From Enterobacter sp. BIGb0383 (lineage in GTDB: Bacteria; Pseudomonadota; Gammaproteobacteria; Enterobacterales; Enterobacteriaceae): a stretch of 36,008 bases of DNA. Position 1 is the stretch's first letter. Each line of letters opens with the position of its first letter. The stretch spans positions 1 to 36,008 of the forward strand of contig NZ_RJKQ01000009.1 in NCBI RefSeq assembly GCF_003751845.1, in the 5' to 3' direction. The notes under the pieces were generated by a model. That model had not been told where the DNA came from. It did not search any database and saw only the letters and a program-made list of their open reading frames with translations. Both the position numbers and the translations under genes were made by a program. Positions 22,046-33,989 of the stretch are shown piece after piece.

Positions 22046-23179
22046 TCACGCTGAATGCGTAGCGCGTCCCAGATAGCTATCCCAGTCCTTCCAGACGGGC
22101 TGCAGGCCGCTAAGCTCCAGCGCACGGGCGACCTCTTCAGGTCGTCGCTCATCGTGCGGAGCAAACTGCTCCAGTTCAGGATGATTATCGGCGTAGCCGC
22201 CCGGCTGCGTTTTTGAGAATGCGCTTACATTGTTGATCGCCAGTGGGATCACCCGGTCGCGGAACTGTGGCGACTCGCGGGTGGAGAGAGACAGCTCCAC
22301 TTCCGGTGCCAGCAGACGGAAAGCGCAGATGGTTTGCACCAGCTGGCGCTCATCCATTAGCGAAGCCGGGGCAATGCCACCCGCGCAGGGGCGCAGACGC
22401 GGGAAGGAGATTGAATAGCGGGTCTGCCAGTAGTGCTGCTGGAGCCAGAGAAGATGCTCTGCCAGCATAAAGCAGTCGACGCGCCAGCTATCGGACAGGC
22501 CAATCAGCGCGCCCAGTCCGATCTTATCGATCCCGGCCCGGCCAAGCCTGTCCGGCGTTTCCAGCCGCCAGAAAAAGTCCTGCTTTTTCCCCTTCAGGTG
22601 GTGCCGGGCGTAGACCGCCTCATGATACGTCTCCTGGTAGACCATCACCCCGTCCAGTCCGAGGGTTTTCAGCTCGGCATACTCTTCCTGCGCCAGGGGC
22701 TGTACCTCCATCTGCAGCGAGGCAAAGCGACGGCGGATGGCAGGGACGTGCTGGCGGAAATAGTCCATGCCGACCTTGCCCTGATGTTCGCCGGTCACCA
22801 GCAGCAGATGCTCAAAACCCATCTCACGGATGGCGTCGCACTCGCGGAGAATTTCGTTCTCGTCCAGAGTCTTACGCTTAATGCGGTTGCTCATGGAGAA
22901 GCCACAGTAGGTGCAGTCGTTGGCGCAGAGGTTGGAGAGGTAGAGCGGGACGTAAAAGCTTACCGTGTTGCCGAAGCGCTGGCGGGTAAGCCGCTGTGCC
23001 CGCTGCGCCATCGGCTCCAGAAAGGCGTCAGCGGCGGGAGAGAGTAGCGCCATCATATCGTCGCGGGTTGGCTGGCGAGTCTGTAAGGCCCGCTCGACAT
23101 CGGCGGACGTTTTGCTGTTGATCCGCAGGCGAATATCGTCCCAGTTGAGCTGCCGCCAGCGGTCGGTGAAGGTGGTCAT
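22046..23179 (-). CDS. thiH: 2-iminoacetate synthase (tyrosine lyase) ThiH
   Basis: ThiH is a radical SAM enzyme that cleaves tyrosine to dehydroglycine and p-cresol, supplying the glycine-derived part of the thiazole ring to ThiG. The 377-residue sequence has the 4Fe-4S motif [20 protein letters not shown] (three Cys spaced CX3CX2C, about residues 85-104), [12 protein letters not shown] (about 130-141) and [13 protein letters not shown] (about 257-269). Length equals E. coli ThiH. Its ATG (23179) overlaps the thiG stop by four bases (ATGA), so it is coupled as the last gene of the thi operon. ThiH makes this an anaerobe-compatible thiazole route rather than the ThiO route. Confidence 0.97.
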   Translation of the reverse strand: MTTFTDRWRQLNWDDIRLRINSKTSADVERALQTRQPTRDDMMALLSPAADAFLEPMAQRAQRLTRQRFGNTVSFYVPLYLSNLCANDCTYCGFSMSNRIKRKTLDENEILRECDAIREMGFEHLLLVTGEHQGKVGMDYFRQHVPAIRRRFASLQMEVQPLAQEEYAELKTLGLDGVMVYQETYHEAVYARHHLKGKKQDFFWRLETPDRLGRAGIDKIGLGALIGLSDSWRVDCFMLAEHLLWLQQHYWQTRYSISFPRLRPCAGGIAPASLMDERQLVQTICAFRLLAPEVELSLSTRESPQFRDRVIPLAINNVSAFSKTQPGGYADNHPELEQFAPHDERRPEEVARALELSGLQPVWKDWDSYLGRATHSA

Positions 23180-23946
23180 GAGAGCACCTCCAGGAAGCCC
23201 GTCAGTGGGCTGGTGGCCTGCGCCTGTGTACTTCGCGAACCCGGTCCGGCCTGACGCGCCAGTAAGCCCGCTTCCACCGCCAGTCGGAAGGCCTGCGCCA
23301 TGACAACCGGATCGTCGGCGACGGCTATCGCCGTATTGACCAGCACCGCGTCGGCACCCATCTCCAGCGCCTGTGCGGCGTGGCTGGGTACGCCAATCCC
23401 CGCATCCACCACGACCGGTACGGTGGCCTGGGCAATAATAATCTCCAGCATGGCCCGGGTTTCCAGACCCTGGTTAGAGCCAATTGGTGCACCCAGCGGC
23501 ATCACCGCTGCGCAACCCACTTCCTCCAGCCGTTTGCACAGCACCGGATCGGCTCCGCAGTAGGGCAGTACCACAAAGCCCTCTTTAACCAGCAGCGTGG
23601 CCGCCTTCAGGGTTTCAATGGGATCCGGCAAGAGCCAGCGGGCATCGGGATGGATCTCCAGTTTCAGCCAGCGGGTGCCCAGCGCTTCACGTGCCAGCCG
23701 GGCGGCAAATACCGCTTCCTCGGCGGTTTTCGCGCCGGAGGTATTCGGCAGCAGCGTGACGCCCGCTGCCAGCAGCGGGGCCAGGATCGCGTCATTGTGC
23801 TGACGTAAATCCACGCGTTTCATTGCCAGGGTGACCAGCTGGCTGCCGGATGCGCGGATGGCGTCCACCATCAGCGACGGTGAGGCGAACTTGCCTGTAC
23901 CGGTAAAGAGATGTGAATCAAAGGTTTTATCTGCAATACGTAACAT
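23176..23946 (-). CDS. thiG: Thiazole synthase ThiG
   Basis: ThiG condenses 1-deoxyxylulose 5-phosphate, dehydroglycine and the thiocarboxylate of ThiS to make the thiazole phosphate of thiamine. The 256-residue TIM-barrel protein starts [22 protein letters not shown]. It contains [11 protein letters not shown] (about 91-101), which bears the Schiff-base lysine of the KLE motif. The phosphate-binding [30 protein letters not shown] follows (about 179-208). It starts one base after the thiS stop and overlaps thiH. Confidence 0.97.
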   Translation of the reverse strand: MLRIADKTFDSHLFTGTGKFASPSLMVDAIRASGSQLVTLAMKRVDLRQHNDAILAPLLAAGVTLLPNTSGAKTAEEAVFAARLAREALGTRWLKLEIHPDARWLLPDPIETLKAATLLVKEGFVVLPYCGADPVLCKRLEEVGCAAVMPLGAPIGSNQGLETRAMLEIIIAQATVPVVVDAGIGVPSHAAQALEMGADAVLVNTAIAVADDPVVMAQAFRLAVEAGLLARQAGPGSRSTQAQATSPLTGFLEVLS

Positions 23947-23947
23947 C

Positions 23948-24148
23948 TTAGCCTCCGGCGATCACCTGAAAAAGCAGGATCCGATCGTCCTCGTTAACCT
24001 GCTGAAACGCCCACTGGTCGCGGGGCAGGATCTGTTGATTCAGCGCCAGCGCGACGCCGGGTTTTAACTGACCAAGCTGGTCGAGCAGGGCGGCGACGGT
24101 GAGCCCGTCGGCGCACTGCATGGGGTCATCGTTAAACAGGATCCGCAT
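23948..24148 (-). CDS. thiS: Sulfur carrier protein ThiS
   Basis: ThiS is a 66-residue ubiquitin-like protein whose C-terminal glycine is adenylated by ThiF and converted to a thiocarboxylate that donates sulfur to the thiazole. The sequence ends IAGG, the required di-glycine. ATG 24148 is chosen because it gives the exact family length and start (MRILFND); the longer frame begins inside thiF. The gene overlaps the end of thiF by 17 bases in another frame, so it depends on thiF translation. Confidence 0.95.
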   Translation of the reverse strand: MRILFNDDPMQCADGLTVAALLDQLGQLKPGVALALNQQILPRDQWAFQQVNEDDRILLFQVIAGG

Positions 24149-24887
24149 GCTGACCTCCGCATACCGGGCAGGTTTCGGCGCGGTGCAGCGCCAGATGCCG
24201 CCAGTGGCCTGAGCGCCCGTCAAACAGGCGGAGTTCATTGCGTGCGGTCTCCATCTCGCTCAGCAGTTTGATGGCTTCCAGCGCCTGTAATGTGCCCATC
24301 ACGCCCACCACCGGGCCGACAATACCTGCGGTACTGCAGTTGCGCTCGGGTTCGACATCCTCTGGCCACAGACAGCGGTAGCATCCCTGGCTCCACGGCG
24401 GCGTCAGGACCATCATCTGCCCGGCAAAGCCGACGGCGCTGGCGGTCACCAGCGGGGTATCCAGCGCAATGCAGGCGGCGTTGATGGCCTGGCGCGTGGC
24501 CATATTATCGCTACAGTCCAGCACCACGTCGGCGCGAGCGACCTCGCAGTGCAGTCGCTCGCCGCTGAGCCTTTCCGGCAGAGCGATAAGCGCAATATCC
24601 GGATTAAGCGCCTGCAGTCGCTGCTGCGCGGTTTGCGCTTTGGGCCGGGCGACATCCTGATGGGTGAAGAGGATCTGCCGCTGCAGATTGCTGAGATGCA
24701 CCTCGTCATCGTCCGCCAGCACCAGCGTGCCGATCCCCGCGCCCGCCAGATATAGCGCCGCTGGCGCACCTAAACCGCCGAGGCCGACGATCAGTACCCG
24801 GCTGGCGAGCAGTTTCTGCTGGCCTTCAATGGCGATATCCTCCAGCAGGATCTGGCGGCTGTAGCGCATAAAGTCGCTGTCATTCAT
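24132..24887 (-). CDS. thiF: ThiS adenylyltransferase ThiF
   Basis: ThiF is an E1-like enzyme that adenylates the ThiS C-terminus and takes part in sulfur transfer. The 251-residue protein has the nucleotide-binding loop [12 protein letters not shown] (about 32-43) and the downstream [10 protein letters not shown] motif. Two Cys pairs form the structural zinc site (CYRC about 169-172 and CPVC about 240-243). The motif [13 protein letters not shown] holds the reactive cysteine (about 184). Start and stop overlap thiE (8 bp) and thiS (17 bp), respectively. Confidence 0.97.
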   Translation of the reverse strand: MNDSDFMRYSRQILLEDIAIEGQQKLLASRVLIVGLGGLGAPAALYLAGAGIGTLVLADDDEVHLSNLQRQILFTHQDVARPKAQTAQQRLQALNPDIALIALPERLSGERLHCEVARADVVLDCSDNMATRQAINAACIALDTPLVTASAVGFAGQMMVLTPPWSQGCYRCLWPEDVEPERNCSTAGIVGPVVGVMGTLQALEAIKLLSEMETARNELRLFDGRSGHWRHLALHRAETCPVCGGQHADPV

Positions 24888-25514
24888 CGCCTGCTCCTGC
24901 CAGCTTCAGGAGCTGTACCGTTGCTGCTTCCCAGTCCTGTGCATGGGTGATGGCGCTGACGACGGCAATGCTGCCGACGCCGGTTGCCAGCACCTCAGGG
25001 GCACGCTCAAGGCTAATGCCGCCAATGGCGACGGTCGGATAGTCGGCCAGGCGACGAATATGCTGCGCCAGCTGCGCCACACCCTGCGGCGCAGAGGGCA
25101 TCTGCTTGGTCTGCGTCGGGAAAACGTGGCCGAGAGCGATATAAGACGGACGCGCCGCCAGCGCCACGTCGATTTCCATATCGTCGTGGGTGGAGACGCC
25201 CAGCCGCAGGCCCGCCGCGCGAATCGCGCTGAGATCGGTCGTTTCCAGGTCTTCCTGACCCAGATGGACACCGTAAGCCTGATGTTTAACGGCCAGCTGC
25301 CAGTAATCGTTGATAAAGAGTCGGGCGTTATAGCGACGTCCCAGCGCAATGGCGGCCATCACGTCGGCTTCCACCTCACTATCACGCTTATCTTTGATCC
25401 GTAGCTGGATCGTGCGTACGCCCGCCTCCAGCAGGCGTTCAATCCACTCTACGCTATCGACGACAGGATAGAGTCCCAGCCGCAATGGGACCGGGGGAAA
25501 GTCAGGCAGGTACA

Positions 25515-25515
<1 letters not shown>
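24880..25515 (-). CDS. thiE: Thiamine-phosphate synthase ThiE
   Basis: ThiE joins the hydroxymethylpyrimidine pyrophosphate made from the ThiC product with the thiazole phosphate made by ThiG, giving thiamine phosphate. The 211-residue TIM barrel has the pyrophosphate-binding TIQLRIKDK (about 35-43), FINDYWQLA (about 66-74), GVHLGQEDL (about 81-89), [12 protein letters not shown] (about 126-137) and AIGGIS (about 164-169). Its ATG shares a single base with the thiC stop codon (TAATG). Length is that of E. coli ThiE. Confidence 0.97.
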
Positions 25516-27677
<2,162 letters not shown>

Positions 27678-27692
27678 TTAACGCATCAGAAC

Positions 27693-28196
27693 TCAAGCCG
27701 GGCGTGCAACGATGCTTTCATCGTTGGCGCTGGCGTGCAGGTTATGGTCAAACGCCAGCAGGACCAGCTCATCTTCCAGCGCAAAGCGCGCGGCCAGGGC
27801 TTCGCCAATGCCAGACAGCGCCTGCTGGAATTCGATGCAGTTGTCGTGATCGATGGCATTTTCCAGACTCGAATCGTAATACTCCATTAGCTGCTGAGTA
27901 TTCGCTTCCAGGAGCGGATAGAGTCTTGTTGCTGCAGAAAGTGGGCTACTCCCTTCCATTCCGCTGATAATGCGTTCATAAATATTGAAATGCCCGGCGG
28001 ACAGATAATCCACCAGGTTCTGGCAAAAATCGTCCAGCGCTTTCTCGTTCAGACGGACGAAGGATTCTTTGCCAGGCTTAATACCAACCAGATTGTAGTA
28101 CGCGACGAGCAGCTGCTTACGTACACGAAACCAGTGATCGACAAGTTCATTACTGCCGCCAAGGCGTTCTGTCAGACTTTCTAACTGGTTTAACAT
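27693..28196 (-). CDS. rsd: Anti-sigma 70 factor Rsd
   Basis: Rsd binds free sigma 70 in stationary phase and so favours sigma S use. The 167-residue helical protein has family blocks VRKQLLVAYYNLVGIKPGKES, LNEKALDDFCQNLVDYLSAGHFNIYERI and QQLMEYYDSSLENAIDHDN. It is longer than the 158-residue E. coli protein as I recall, with the difference at the C-terminus (ending DESIVARPA). ATG 28196 (MLNQLESL) is preferred over the in-frame ATG two codons upstream because GGAG lies seven bases before it and this is the family start. It is divergent from nudC with 95 bp between. Confidence 0.95.
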   Translation of the reverse strand: MLNQLESLTERLGGSNELVDHWFRVRKQLLVAYYNLVGIKPGKESFVRLNEKALDDFCQNLVDYLSAGHFNIYERIISGMEGSSPLSAATRLYPLLEANTQQLMEYYDSSLENAIDHDNCIEFQQALSGIGEALAARFALEDELVLLAFDHNLHASANDESIVARPA

Positions 28197-28291
28197 GGTC
28201 AACTCCGTGATTTTAAGCGAAAAGTACTGCTCACCCAGAATGTGAAAAGAATATTGAAAATGCCAGTGAAACTAAGGTAGTGCAATAAATT

Positions 28292-29065
28292 ATGGATCGT
28301 CTTATCGAAAATGCAGATCGTGGCTGGTGGATCGTCAGCCATGAACAAAAATTATGGTTGCCCGGCGGTGAATTACCATATGGGGAGGCAGGAAATTTCG
28401 ATCTTGTGGGGCAGCGCGCATTACAGATCGGTGAGTGGCAGGGCGATCCCGTCTGGCTGGTGCAGCAGAATCGCCGCCAGGATATGGGATCGGTTCGTCA
28501 GGTTATCGATCAGGATGTGGGGCTTTTCCAGCTTGCCGGACGCGGGGTTCAGCTCGCCGAGTTTTATCGTTCGCATAAGTTCTGCGGCTACTGCGGGCAC
28601 GGCATGCATCCGAGTAAAACAGAATGGGCGATGCTGTGCAGCCTCTGTCGGGAGCGCTACTACCCACAGATTGCGCCCTGCATTATCGTCGCCATTCGCC
28701 GCGACGACAAAATCCTGCTGGCGCAGCATACCCGCCATCGCAACGGTATTCACACCGTGCTGGCCGGATTTGTCGAAGTGGGCGAAACGCTTGAGCAGGC
28801 CGTGGCCCGTGAGGTGATGGAAGAGAGCAGCATTAAAGTCAAAAACCTCCGCTACGTGACTTCTCAGCCCTGGCCGTTCCCGCAGTCTTTAATGACCGCC
28901 TTTATGGCCGAATATGACAGCGGCGAAATCGTTATCGATCAAAAAGAGCTGCTGGAAGCAAACTGGTATCGTTATGACGATCTCCCGCTGTTGCCGCCGC
29001 CGGGCACCGTGGCGCGTCGCCTGATTGAAGATACCGTGGCGCTGTGTCGGGCCGAGTACGAGTGA
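28292..29065 (+). CDS. nudC: NAD-capped RNA hydrolase / NADH pyrophosphatase NudC
   Basis: NudC removes the NAD cap from the 5' end of RNAs and hydrolyses NADH to NMNH and AMP. The 257-residue protein has an N-terminal domain, a four-cysteine zinc site (CGYCG about 98-102 and CSLC about 116-119), and a Nudix domain. The Nudix box is [21 protein letters not shown] (about 159-179), followed by the NADH-specific SQPWPFPQS (about 191-199). Length equals E. coli NudC. hemE follows after 37 bp on the same strand. Confidence 0.97.
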   Translation: MDRLIENADRGWWIVSHEQKLWLPGGELPYGEAGNFDLVGQRALQIGEWQGDPVWLVQQNRRQDMGSVRQVIDQDVGLFQLAGRGVQLAEFYRSHKFCGYCGHGMHPSKTEWAMLCSLCRERYYPQIAPCIIVAIRRDDKILLAQHTRHRNGIHTVLAGFVEVGETLEQAVAREVMEESSIKVKNLRYVTSQPWPFPQSLMTAFMAEYDSGEIVIDQKELLEANWYRYDDLPLLPPPGTVARRLIEDTVALCRAEYE

Positions 29066-29102
29066 TGGTACACTACGCGCTGACGCATTAAGGAACTGCA
29101 AA

Positions 29103-30167
29103 ATGACCGAACTGAAGAACGATCGTTATCTGCGTGCGCTGCTGCGCCAGCCCGTTGATGTTACCCCGGTATGGATGATGCGCCAGGCGGGGCGCTATTT
29201 ACCGGAGTACAAAGCCACCCGAGCCGTCGCGGGCGACTTTATGTCCCTGTGCAAAAACGCCGAGCTGGCCTGCGAAGTTACGCTCCAGCCTCTGCGCCGC
29301 TACCCGCTGGATGCGGCGATCCTCTTCTCGGATATTCTGACCATTCCCGATGCGATGGGCCTTGGGCTCTATTTTGAAGCGGGCGAAGGCCCACGCTTCT
29401 CCTCGCCCATCACCGGTAAAGCCGACGTCGACAAACTGCCGATCCCCGATCCTGAACAGGAGCTGGGCTACGTGATGAACGCGGTGCGCACCATCCGCCG
29501 CGAGCTGAAAGGCGAAGTGCCGCTGATCGGCTTCTCCGGCAGCCCGTGGACGCTGGCGACCTATATGGTGGAAGGCGGCAGCAGTAAAGCCTTCACCGTG
29601 ATTAAAAAGATGATGTACGCCGACCCGCAAACGCTGCACACGCTGCTTGATAAGCTGGCGAAAAGCGTCACCCTGTACCTGAACGCGCAGATCCGCGCAG
29701 GTGCCCAGTCGGTGATGATTTTTGACACCTGGGGCGGGGTACTGACCGGGCGTGATTATCAGCAGTTCTCCCTGTACTACATGCATAAAATTATTGATGG
29801 CCTGCTGCGTGAAAACGAAGGCCGTCGCGTGCCGGTAACGCTGTTCACTAAAGGCGGCGGCCAGTGGCTGGAAGCGATGGCGGCGACCGGCTGCGACGCG
29901 CTGGGGCTTGACTGGACCACCGATATCGCCGACGCCCGTCGTCGGGTGGGCGATAAAGTGGCGCTGCAGGGCAATATGGACCCGTCCATGCTCTATGCAC
30001 CGCCGGCGCGTATCGAAGAGGAAGTCGCGGGTATTCTCGCGGGCTTCGGTGAGGGGGAAGGCCATGTCTTTAACCTCGGCCACGGTATTCATCAGGACGT
30101 CCCGCCGGAACACGCTGGCGCATTTGTGGAGGCGGTGCACCGGCTTTCGGCTCAGTACCACAAGTAA
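29103..30167 (+). CDS. hemE: Uroporphyrinogen decarboxylase
   Basis: HemE removes the four acetate carboxyls of uroporphyrinogen III to give coproporphyrinogen III in haem synthesis. The 354-residue protein shows the N-terminal signature [15 protein letters not shown] (about 22-36), the [20 protein letters not shown] block (about 66-85) and [17 protein letters not shown] (about 144-160). The C-terminal FNLGHGI (about 325-331) is also present. ATG 29103 (MTELKND) with AAGGAA upstream gives the E. coli length; the longer frame runs back into nudC. nfi begins nine bases after the stop. Confidence 0.98.
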   Translation: MTELKNDRYLRALLRQPVDVTPVWMMRQAGRYLPEYKATRAVAGDFMSLCKNAELACEVTLQPLRRYPLDAAILFSDILTIPDAMGLGLYFEAGEGPRFSSPITGKADVDKLPIPDPEQELGYVMNAVRTIRRELKGEVPLIGFSGSPWTLATYMVEGGSSKAFTVIKKMMYADPQTLHTLLDKLAKSVTLYLNAQIRAGAQSVMIFDTWGGVLTGRDYQQFSLYYMHKIIDGLLRENEGRRVPVTLFTKGGGQWLEAMAATGCDALGLDWTTDIADARRRVGDKVALQGNMDPSMLYAPPARIEEEVAGILAGFGEGEGHVFNLGHGIHQDVPPEHAGAFVEAVHRLSAQYHK

Positions 30168-30176
30168 GGAGTGATT

Positions 30177-30848
30177 ATGGATCTCGCGTCGCTACGCGCT
30201 CAGCAAATTGAACTTGCCGCTTCGGTCATCCGTGAGGATTGCCCGGAGAAGAACCCGCCGGAATTGATTGCCGGTGCGGATGTCGGATTTGAGCAGGGCG
30301 GAGAAGTGACGCGAGCCGCGATGGTGCTGCTGCGGTATCCCTCGCTGGAGCTGGTCGAATATAAGGTAGCGCGTATCGCTACCACCATGCCCTATATCCC
30401 CGGCTTTCTCTCCTTCCGTGAATATCCCGCGCTGCTGGCAGCGTGGGAGCAACTCTCACAAAAACCCGATCTGCTGTTTGTGGATGGTCACGGTATTTCT
30501 CATCCGCGTCGCCTGGGCGTTGCCAGCCATTTTGGCCTGCTGGTGGACGTGCCCACCATTGGGGTGGCGAAGAAACGCCTGTGCGGCAAGTTCGAGCTTC
30601 CCTCTGCGGATACAGGCGCTGTTGCCCCGCTGATGGATAAAAACGAGCAACTGGCGTGGGTGTGGCGCAGCAAAGCGCGCTGTAACCCGCTGTTTGTCTC
30701 GACGGGGCATCGCGTGAGTCTGGACAGCGCGCTGATGTGGGTACAGCGCTGTATGAAGGGCTATCGTCTGCCGGAGCCGACACGCTGGGCCGATGCGGTC
30801 GCGTCCCGACGCCCTGGGTTTATCCGTTGGCAGGAAAATCAGCTCTGA
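30177..30848 (+). CDS. nfi: Endonuclease V (deoxyinosine 3' endonuclease)
   Basis: Endonuclease V nicks DNA at the second phosphodiester bond 3' to deoxyinosine and starts repair of deaminated adenine. The 223-residue protein has the metal-binding aspartate in [12 protein letters not shown] (about 32-43), the [16 protein letters not shown] wedge region (about 79-94) with its conserved glutamate, and [16 protein letters not shown] (about 104-119) with the further catalytic aspartate. ATG 30177 follows AAGGAG at optimal spacing; the GTG six bases earlier overlaps that site and is rejected. The gene is in the hemE operon by spacing. Confidence 0.97.
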   Translation: MDLASLRAQQIELAASVIREDCPEKNPPELIAGADVGFEQGGEVTRAAMVLLRYPSLELVEYKVARIATTMPYIPGFLSFREYPALLAAWEQLSQKPDLLFVDGHGISHPRRLGVASHFGLLVDVPTIGVAKKRLCGKFELPSADTGAVAPLMDKNEQLAWVWRSKARCNPLFVSTGHRVSLDSALMWVQRCMKGYRLPEPTRWADAVASRRPGFIRWQENQL

Positions 30849-30890
30849 TTCAGGTACACTGCCGCTAATTTACGATCCTGAGACTTCATC

Positions 30891-31481
30891 ATGTTACAGA
30901 ACCCGATTCATCTGCGTCTGGAAAAGCTGGAAAGCTGGCAGCACGTCACCTTTATGGCCTGCCTGTGTGAGCGCATGTATCCCAACTATGCCATGTTCTG
31001 CAAAGAGACCGGGTTTGCTGATGGTCAGCTTTACCGGCGGATCCTCGACCTGATATGGGAAACCCTGACGGTCAAAGACGCGAAGGTGAACTTTGACAGC
31101 CAGCTGGAAAAGCTGGAAGAAGCTATCCCTCAGGCGGACGATTACGATATGTACGGTGTCTATCCGGCTATCGACGCCTGCGTTGCCCTGAGCGAATTAA
31201 TCCACTCCCGCCTTAGCGGTGAAACGCTGGAGCATGCGATTGAGGTGAGCGAAACCTCAATCACCACGGTCGCGATGCTGGAAATGACCGGTGAAGGTCG
31301 GGAAATGACCGATGAAGAGCTCAAAGCTAACCCCGCCGTTGAGCAAGAATGGGACATTCAGTGGGAGATTTTCCGCCTGCTGGCAGCCTGTGAAGAACGC
31401 GACGTTGAACTGATAAAAGGGCTGCGTGCCGACCTGCGGGAAGCGGGTGAGAGCAACATTGGTATAAATTTTAACCAATAA
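30891..31481 (+). CDS. yjaG: YjaG, DUF416 family protein
   Basis: The 196-residue soluble protein belongs to the DUF416 family and has the E. coli YjaG length and start (MLQNPIHLRLEKLESWQH). It is predicted mostly helical, acidic, without signal peptide or membrane segment; the region with DYDMYGVYPAIDACVALSELIHS (about 84-106) is characteristic. No enzymatic motif is seen and the function is unknown. It lies 42 bp after nfi and 186 bp before hupA on the same strand. Confidence 0.93.
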   Translation: MLQNPIHLRLEKLESWQHVTFMACLCERMYPNYAMFCKETGFADGQLYRRILDLIWETLTVKDAKVNFDSQLEKLEEAIPQADDYDMYGVYPAIDACVALSELIHSRLSGETLEHAIEVSETSITTVAMLEMTGEGREMTDEELKANPAVEQEWDIQWEIFRLLAACEERDVELIKGLRADLREAGESNIGINFNQ

Positions 31482-31550
31482 GGCAATAAAACGTGATTTA
31501 CAGCCTGAATTGTCGCGACTGAAGGCTTCCCTTCCCACCCCCGTCTGGTC

Positions 31551-31667
31551 TACATTTGGGGGGCGAAAATAAGTGGCTATCGGTGCGTGTACGCAGGAGA
31601 GTGCTTTTGAGGCATTTCCGTCGCACTCGATGCTTAGCAAGCGATAAACACATTGTAAGGATAACTT
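31551..31667 (+). promoter_or_regulatory. hupA promoter region and leader
   Basis: A -10-like TACATT (31551-31556) lies in a segment resembling the E. coli hupA promoter, with a poor -35, followed by a leader of roughly 105 nt ending in AAGGATAACTT before the start. Weak -35 sequences are common at Fis- and CRP-controlled hup promoters; no such site is assigned here. Confidence 0.45.
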
Positions 31668-31940
31668 ATGAACAAGACTCAACTGATTGATGTAATTGCA
31701 GACAAGGCTGACCTGTCTAAAGTGCAGGCGAAAGCTGCACTGGAATCCACCCTGGCTGCTATTACTGAGTCTCTGAAAGAAGGCGATGCTGTACAACTGG
31801 TTGGTTTCGGTACCTTCAAAGTGAACCACCGCGCTGAGCGCACTGGCCGCAACCCGCAGACCGGTAAAGAAATCAAAATCGCCGCAGCTAACGTGCCGGC
31901 ATTTGTTTCTGGTAAAGCACTGAAAGACGCAGTTAAGTAA
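31668..31940 (+). CDS. hupA: DNA-binding protein HU-alpha
   Basis: HU-alpha is one half of the HU heterodimer, an abundant histone-like protein that bends DNA and shapes the nucleoid. The 90-residue protein has the helical dimerisation part ([18 protein letters not shown]), the signature [21 protein letters not shown] (about 46-66) with the beta-arm and its intercalating proline, and the end KALKDAVK. Length and residues match the alpha rather than the beta subunit. The codon use is strongly biased, as for a highly expressed gene. A terminator follows inside the start of yjaH. Confidence 0.98.
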   Translation: MNKTQLIDVIADKADLSKVQAKAALESTLAAITESLKEGDAVQLVGFGTFKVNHRAERTGRNPQTGKEIKIAAANVPAFVSGKALKDAVK

Positions 31941-31945
31941 GACGC

Positions 31946-32641
31946 GTGGCAGTGAACAGTTTTGCTAAAGGGGCGGCTTCGCCCCTTTTGTCCATCTGGC
32001 GTCTGGCACTGATTCCTGGAATCATGCTGCTGGCTGCCTGCAGCAGTACATCCTCGCTTCCCCCTTTTACCGCCAGCGGCTATGCCGACGATCAGGGTGC
32101 GGTACGTATCTGGCGTAAAGATTCCGCAGATGAGGTACGCTTGCTGACGGTATTCAGTCCGTGGCGTAACGGCGAGACCTCGACCGGTGAATACCGCTGG
32201 CAGGGCGATACCCTGTCGCTGATTGAACTCAATATCTACGGTAAACCACGGGAACATATCCGCGTACGGTTTGACGATCGTGGCGAGCTGAGTTTTATGC
32301 AGCGTGAGACGGGCGATCAAAAACAGCAGCTTTCAAGCGATCGGGTTGCGTTGTATCGCTACCGCGGTGAACAGATCCGCCAGACCAGCGATGCGCTGCG
32401 TCAGGGGCGTGTTGTGCTGCGTCAGGGCCGATGGCAGCCCGATGGCACCGTGACGACCTGTGAAGGCCAGACACTTCGTCCTGCTCTGGATAGTATCGCG
32501 CTGAATCATATTAAACGGCGACAGGAGCGCTCTTCGCTTGCGGTAAGTATCGCCTGGCTTGAAGCGCCTGAAGGTGCGCAGCTTTTACTGGTGGCGAACG
32601 AAGATTATTGCCACTGGCAGCCGATGGAAAAGAACTTCTAG
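31946..32641 (+). CDS. yjaH: YjaH, DUF1481 lipoprotein
   Basis: The 231-residue protein matches E. coli YjaH in length and place. It has a lipoprotein-type signal (SIWRLALIPGIMLLAAC, lipobox LLAAC with Cys about residue 32, then Ser-Ser, predicting outer-membrane sorting). The mature beta-rich part includes YRWQGDTLSLIELNIYGKPREHIRVRFDDRGEL. Function is unknown. The usual GTG start at 31946 has a weak ribosome-binding site and puts the hupA terminator inside the coding sequence. A TTG at 31988 just after the hairpin would give a neater signal peptide (start SIWRLAL). The true start is therefore open. Confidence 0.88.
   Translation: MAVNSFAKGAASPLLSIWRLALIPGIMLLAACSSTSSLPPFTASGYADDQGAVRIWRKDSADEVRLLTVFSPWRNGETSTGEYRWQGDTLSLIELNIYGKPREHIRVRFDDRGELSFMQRETGDQKQQLSSDRVALYRYRGEQIRQTSDALRQGRVVLRQGRWQPDGTVTTCEGQTLRPALDSIALNHIKRRQERSSLAVSIAWLEAPEGAQLLLVANEDYCHWQPMEKNF
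31967..31989 (+). terminator. hupA terminator lying inside the 5' end of yjaH
   Basis: A perfect 9-bp stem AAAGGGGCG (31967-31975) / CGCCCCTTT (31980-31988) with a GCTT loop and T-run has all the marks of an intrinsic terminator, 27 bp after the hupA stop. It lies within codons 8-15 of the annotated yjaH frame. Confidence 0.88.
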
Positions 32642-32642
32642 T

Positions 32643-32670
32643 TTCCCCCTCGCGGCTGCGAGAGGGAGTT
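32643..32670. terminator. Hairpin between convergent yjaH and purD
   Basis: CTCGC and GCGAG pair around a GGCT loop (32649-32662), with CCC and GGG extending the stem past a bulge, in the 40-bp gap between convergent genes. There is no T-run, so it is only a possible terminator. Confidence 0.4.
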
Positions 32671-32681
32671 GACGGGATGAC

Positions 32682-33974
32682 TTACTTACCCTGCTCACGT
32701 GCTATTGCACGATAACCAATATCCTTGCGGCTGAAGCTGCCGTCCCAGTGAATATTCGTCATCAGGGCATAGGCCTGTTGCTGTGCCTGTGCCACGGTAT
32801 CGCCCAGCGCCGTCACACAAAGCACGCGACCACCGCTGGTCAGCACCTGCTCGTCATCAGAGAGTCGGGTTCCGGCATGGAAGACTTTACCGTCGGCAAC
32901 TTCTTCCAGCGGCAGGCCGTGGATCACATCACCAGTGTGATAGTCGCCCGGATAACCTCCGGCAGCGATCACCACGCCCAGAGAAGCGCGCGGGTCCCAC
33001 TCTGAGGTTTTCTCGTCCAGCTTGCCTTCGCAGGCGGCCAGACAAAGTTCGACCAGGTCAGACTGCATGCGCAGCATGATGGGCTGAGTTTCCGGATCGC
33101 CAAAGCGGCAGTTGAATTCAATCACCTTCGGGTTGCCCTGCTTGTCGATCATCAGCCCGGCATACAGGAAACCGGTATAGGTATTGCCTTCCGCCGCCAT
33201 GCCGCGCACGGTTGGCCAGATAATACGTTCCATGGTGCGCTGATGGACTTCATCAGTGACCACGGGAGCCGGAGAGTAGGCGCCCATGCCGCCGGTATTC
33301 GGGCCGCTGTCGCCGTCGCCAACGCGCTTGTGATCCTGGCTGGTGGCCATCGGCAGCACGTGCTCACCATCAACCATCACAATAAAGCTGGCTTCTTCCC
33401 CGTCGAGGAACTCCTCGATCACGATACGGTGACCCGCATCGCCAAAGGCGTTGCCTGCCAGCATATCGTTTACCGCCGCTTCGGCTTCGCCGAGGGTCAT
33501 CGCGACGATCACGCCTTTACCGGCAGCAAGGCCGTCGGCCTTGATTACGATAGGCGCGCCTTTCTCGCGCAGATACGCCAGGGCCGGTTCCACTTCGGTG
33601 AAGTTCTGGTATTCGGCCGTCGGGATGTTATGGCGGGCGAGGAAATCTTTGGTAAAGGCTTTGGAGCCTTCCAGCTGCGCCGCACCTTCAGTTGGACCGA
33701 AGATCTTCAGCCCGGCAGCGCGGAATGCGTTAACCACGCCAATCACCAGCGGTGCTTCCGGACCGACGATGGTCAGATCGATTTTTTCATTTTGCGCGAA
33801 GCTCAGCAGGCCAGGGATATCCGTTACGCCGATAGCCACATTTTGCAGGGTGGGTTCCAGCGCCGTGCCGGCATTACCTGGCGCAACGAAAACGGTATCA
33901 ACCAGCGGCGACTGAGCTGCTTTCCACGCCAGGGCGTGCTCGCGGCCGCCGTTACCAATCACTAATACTTTCAT
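32682..33974 (-). CDS. purD: Phosphoribosylamine-glycine ligase (GAR synthetase)
   Basis: PurD joins glycine to phosphoribosylamine using ATP, the second step of purine synthesis. The 430-residue ATP-grasp enzyme starts MKVLVIGNGGREHALAWK, a family signature. It has the ATP-binding KADGLAAGKGVIVAMT (about 145-160), GEEASFIVMVDGEHVLPMATSQDHKRVGDGDSG region (about 192-224) and FNCRFGDPETQPIM, the GARS signature near 290. It lies 15 bp downstream of purH in the same operon and is controlled by PurR through the purH promoter. Confidence 0.98.
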   Translation of the reverse strand: MKVLVIGNGGREHALAWKAAQSPLVDTVFVAPGNAGTALEPTLQNVAIGVTDIPGLLSFAQNEKIDLTIVGPEAPLVIGVVNAFRAAGLKIFGPTEGAAQLEGSKAFTKDFLARHNIPTAEYQNFTEVEPALAYLREKGAPIVIKADGLAAGKGVIVAMTLGEAEAAVNDMLAGNAFGDAGHRIVIEEFLDGEEASFIVMVDGEHVLPMATSQDHKRVGDGDSGPNTGGMGAYSPAPVVTDEVHQRTMERIIWPTVRGMAAEGNTYTGFLYAGLMIDKQGNPKVIEFNCRFGDPETQPIMLRMQSDLVELCLAACEGKLDEKTSEWDPRASLGVVIAAGGYPGDYHTGDVIHGLPLEEVADGKVFHAGTRLSDDEQVLTSGGRVLCVTALGDTVAQAQQQAYALMTNIHWDGSFSRKDIGYRAIAREQGK

Positions 33975-33989
33975 TGTCTGCTCCGTGAA

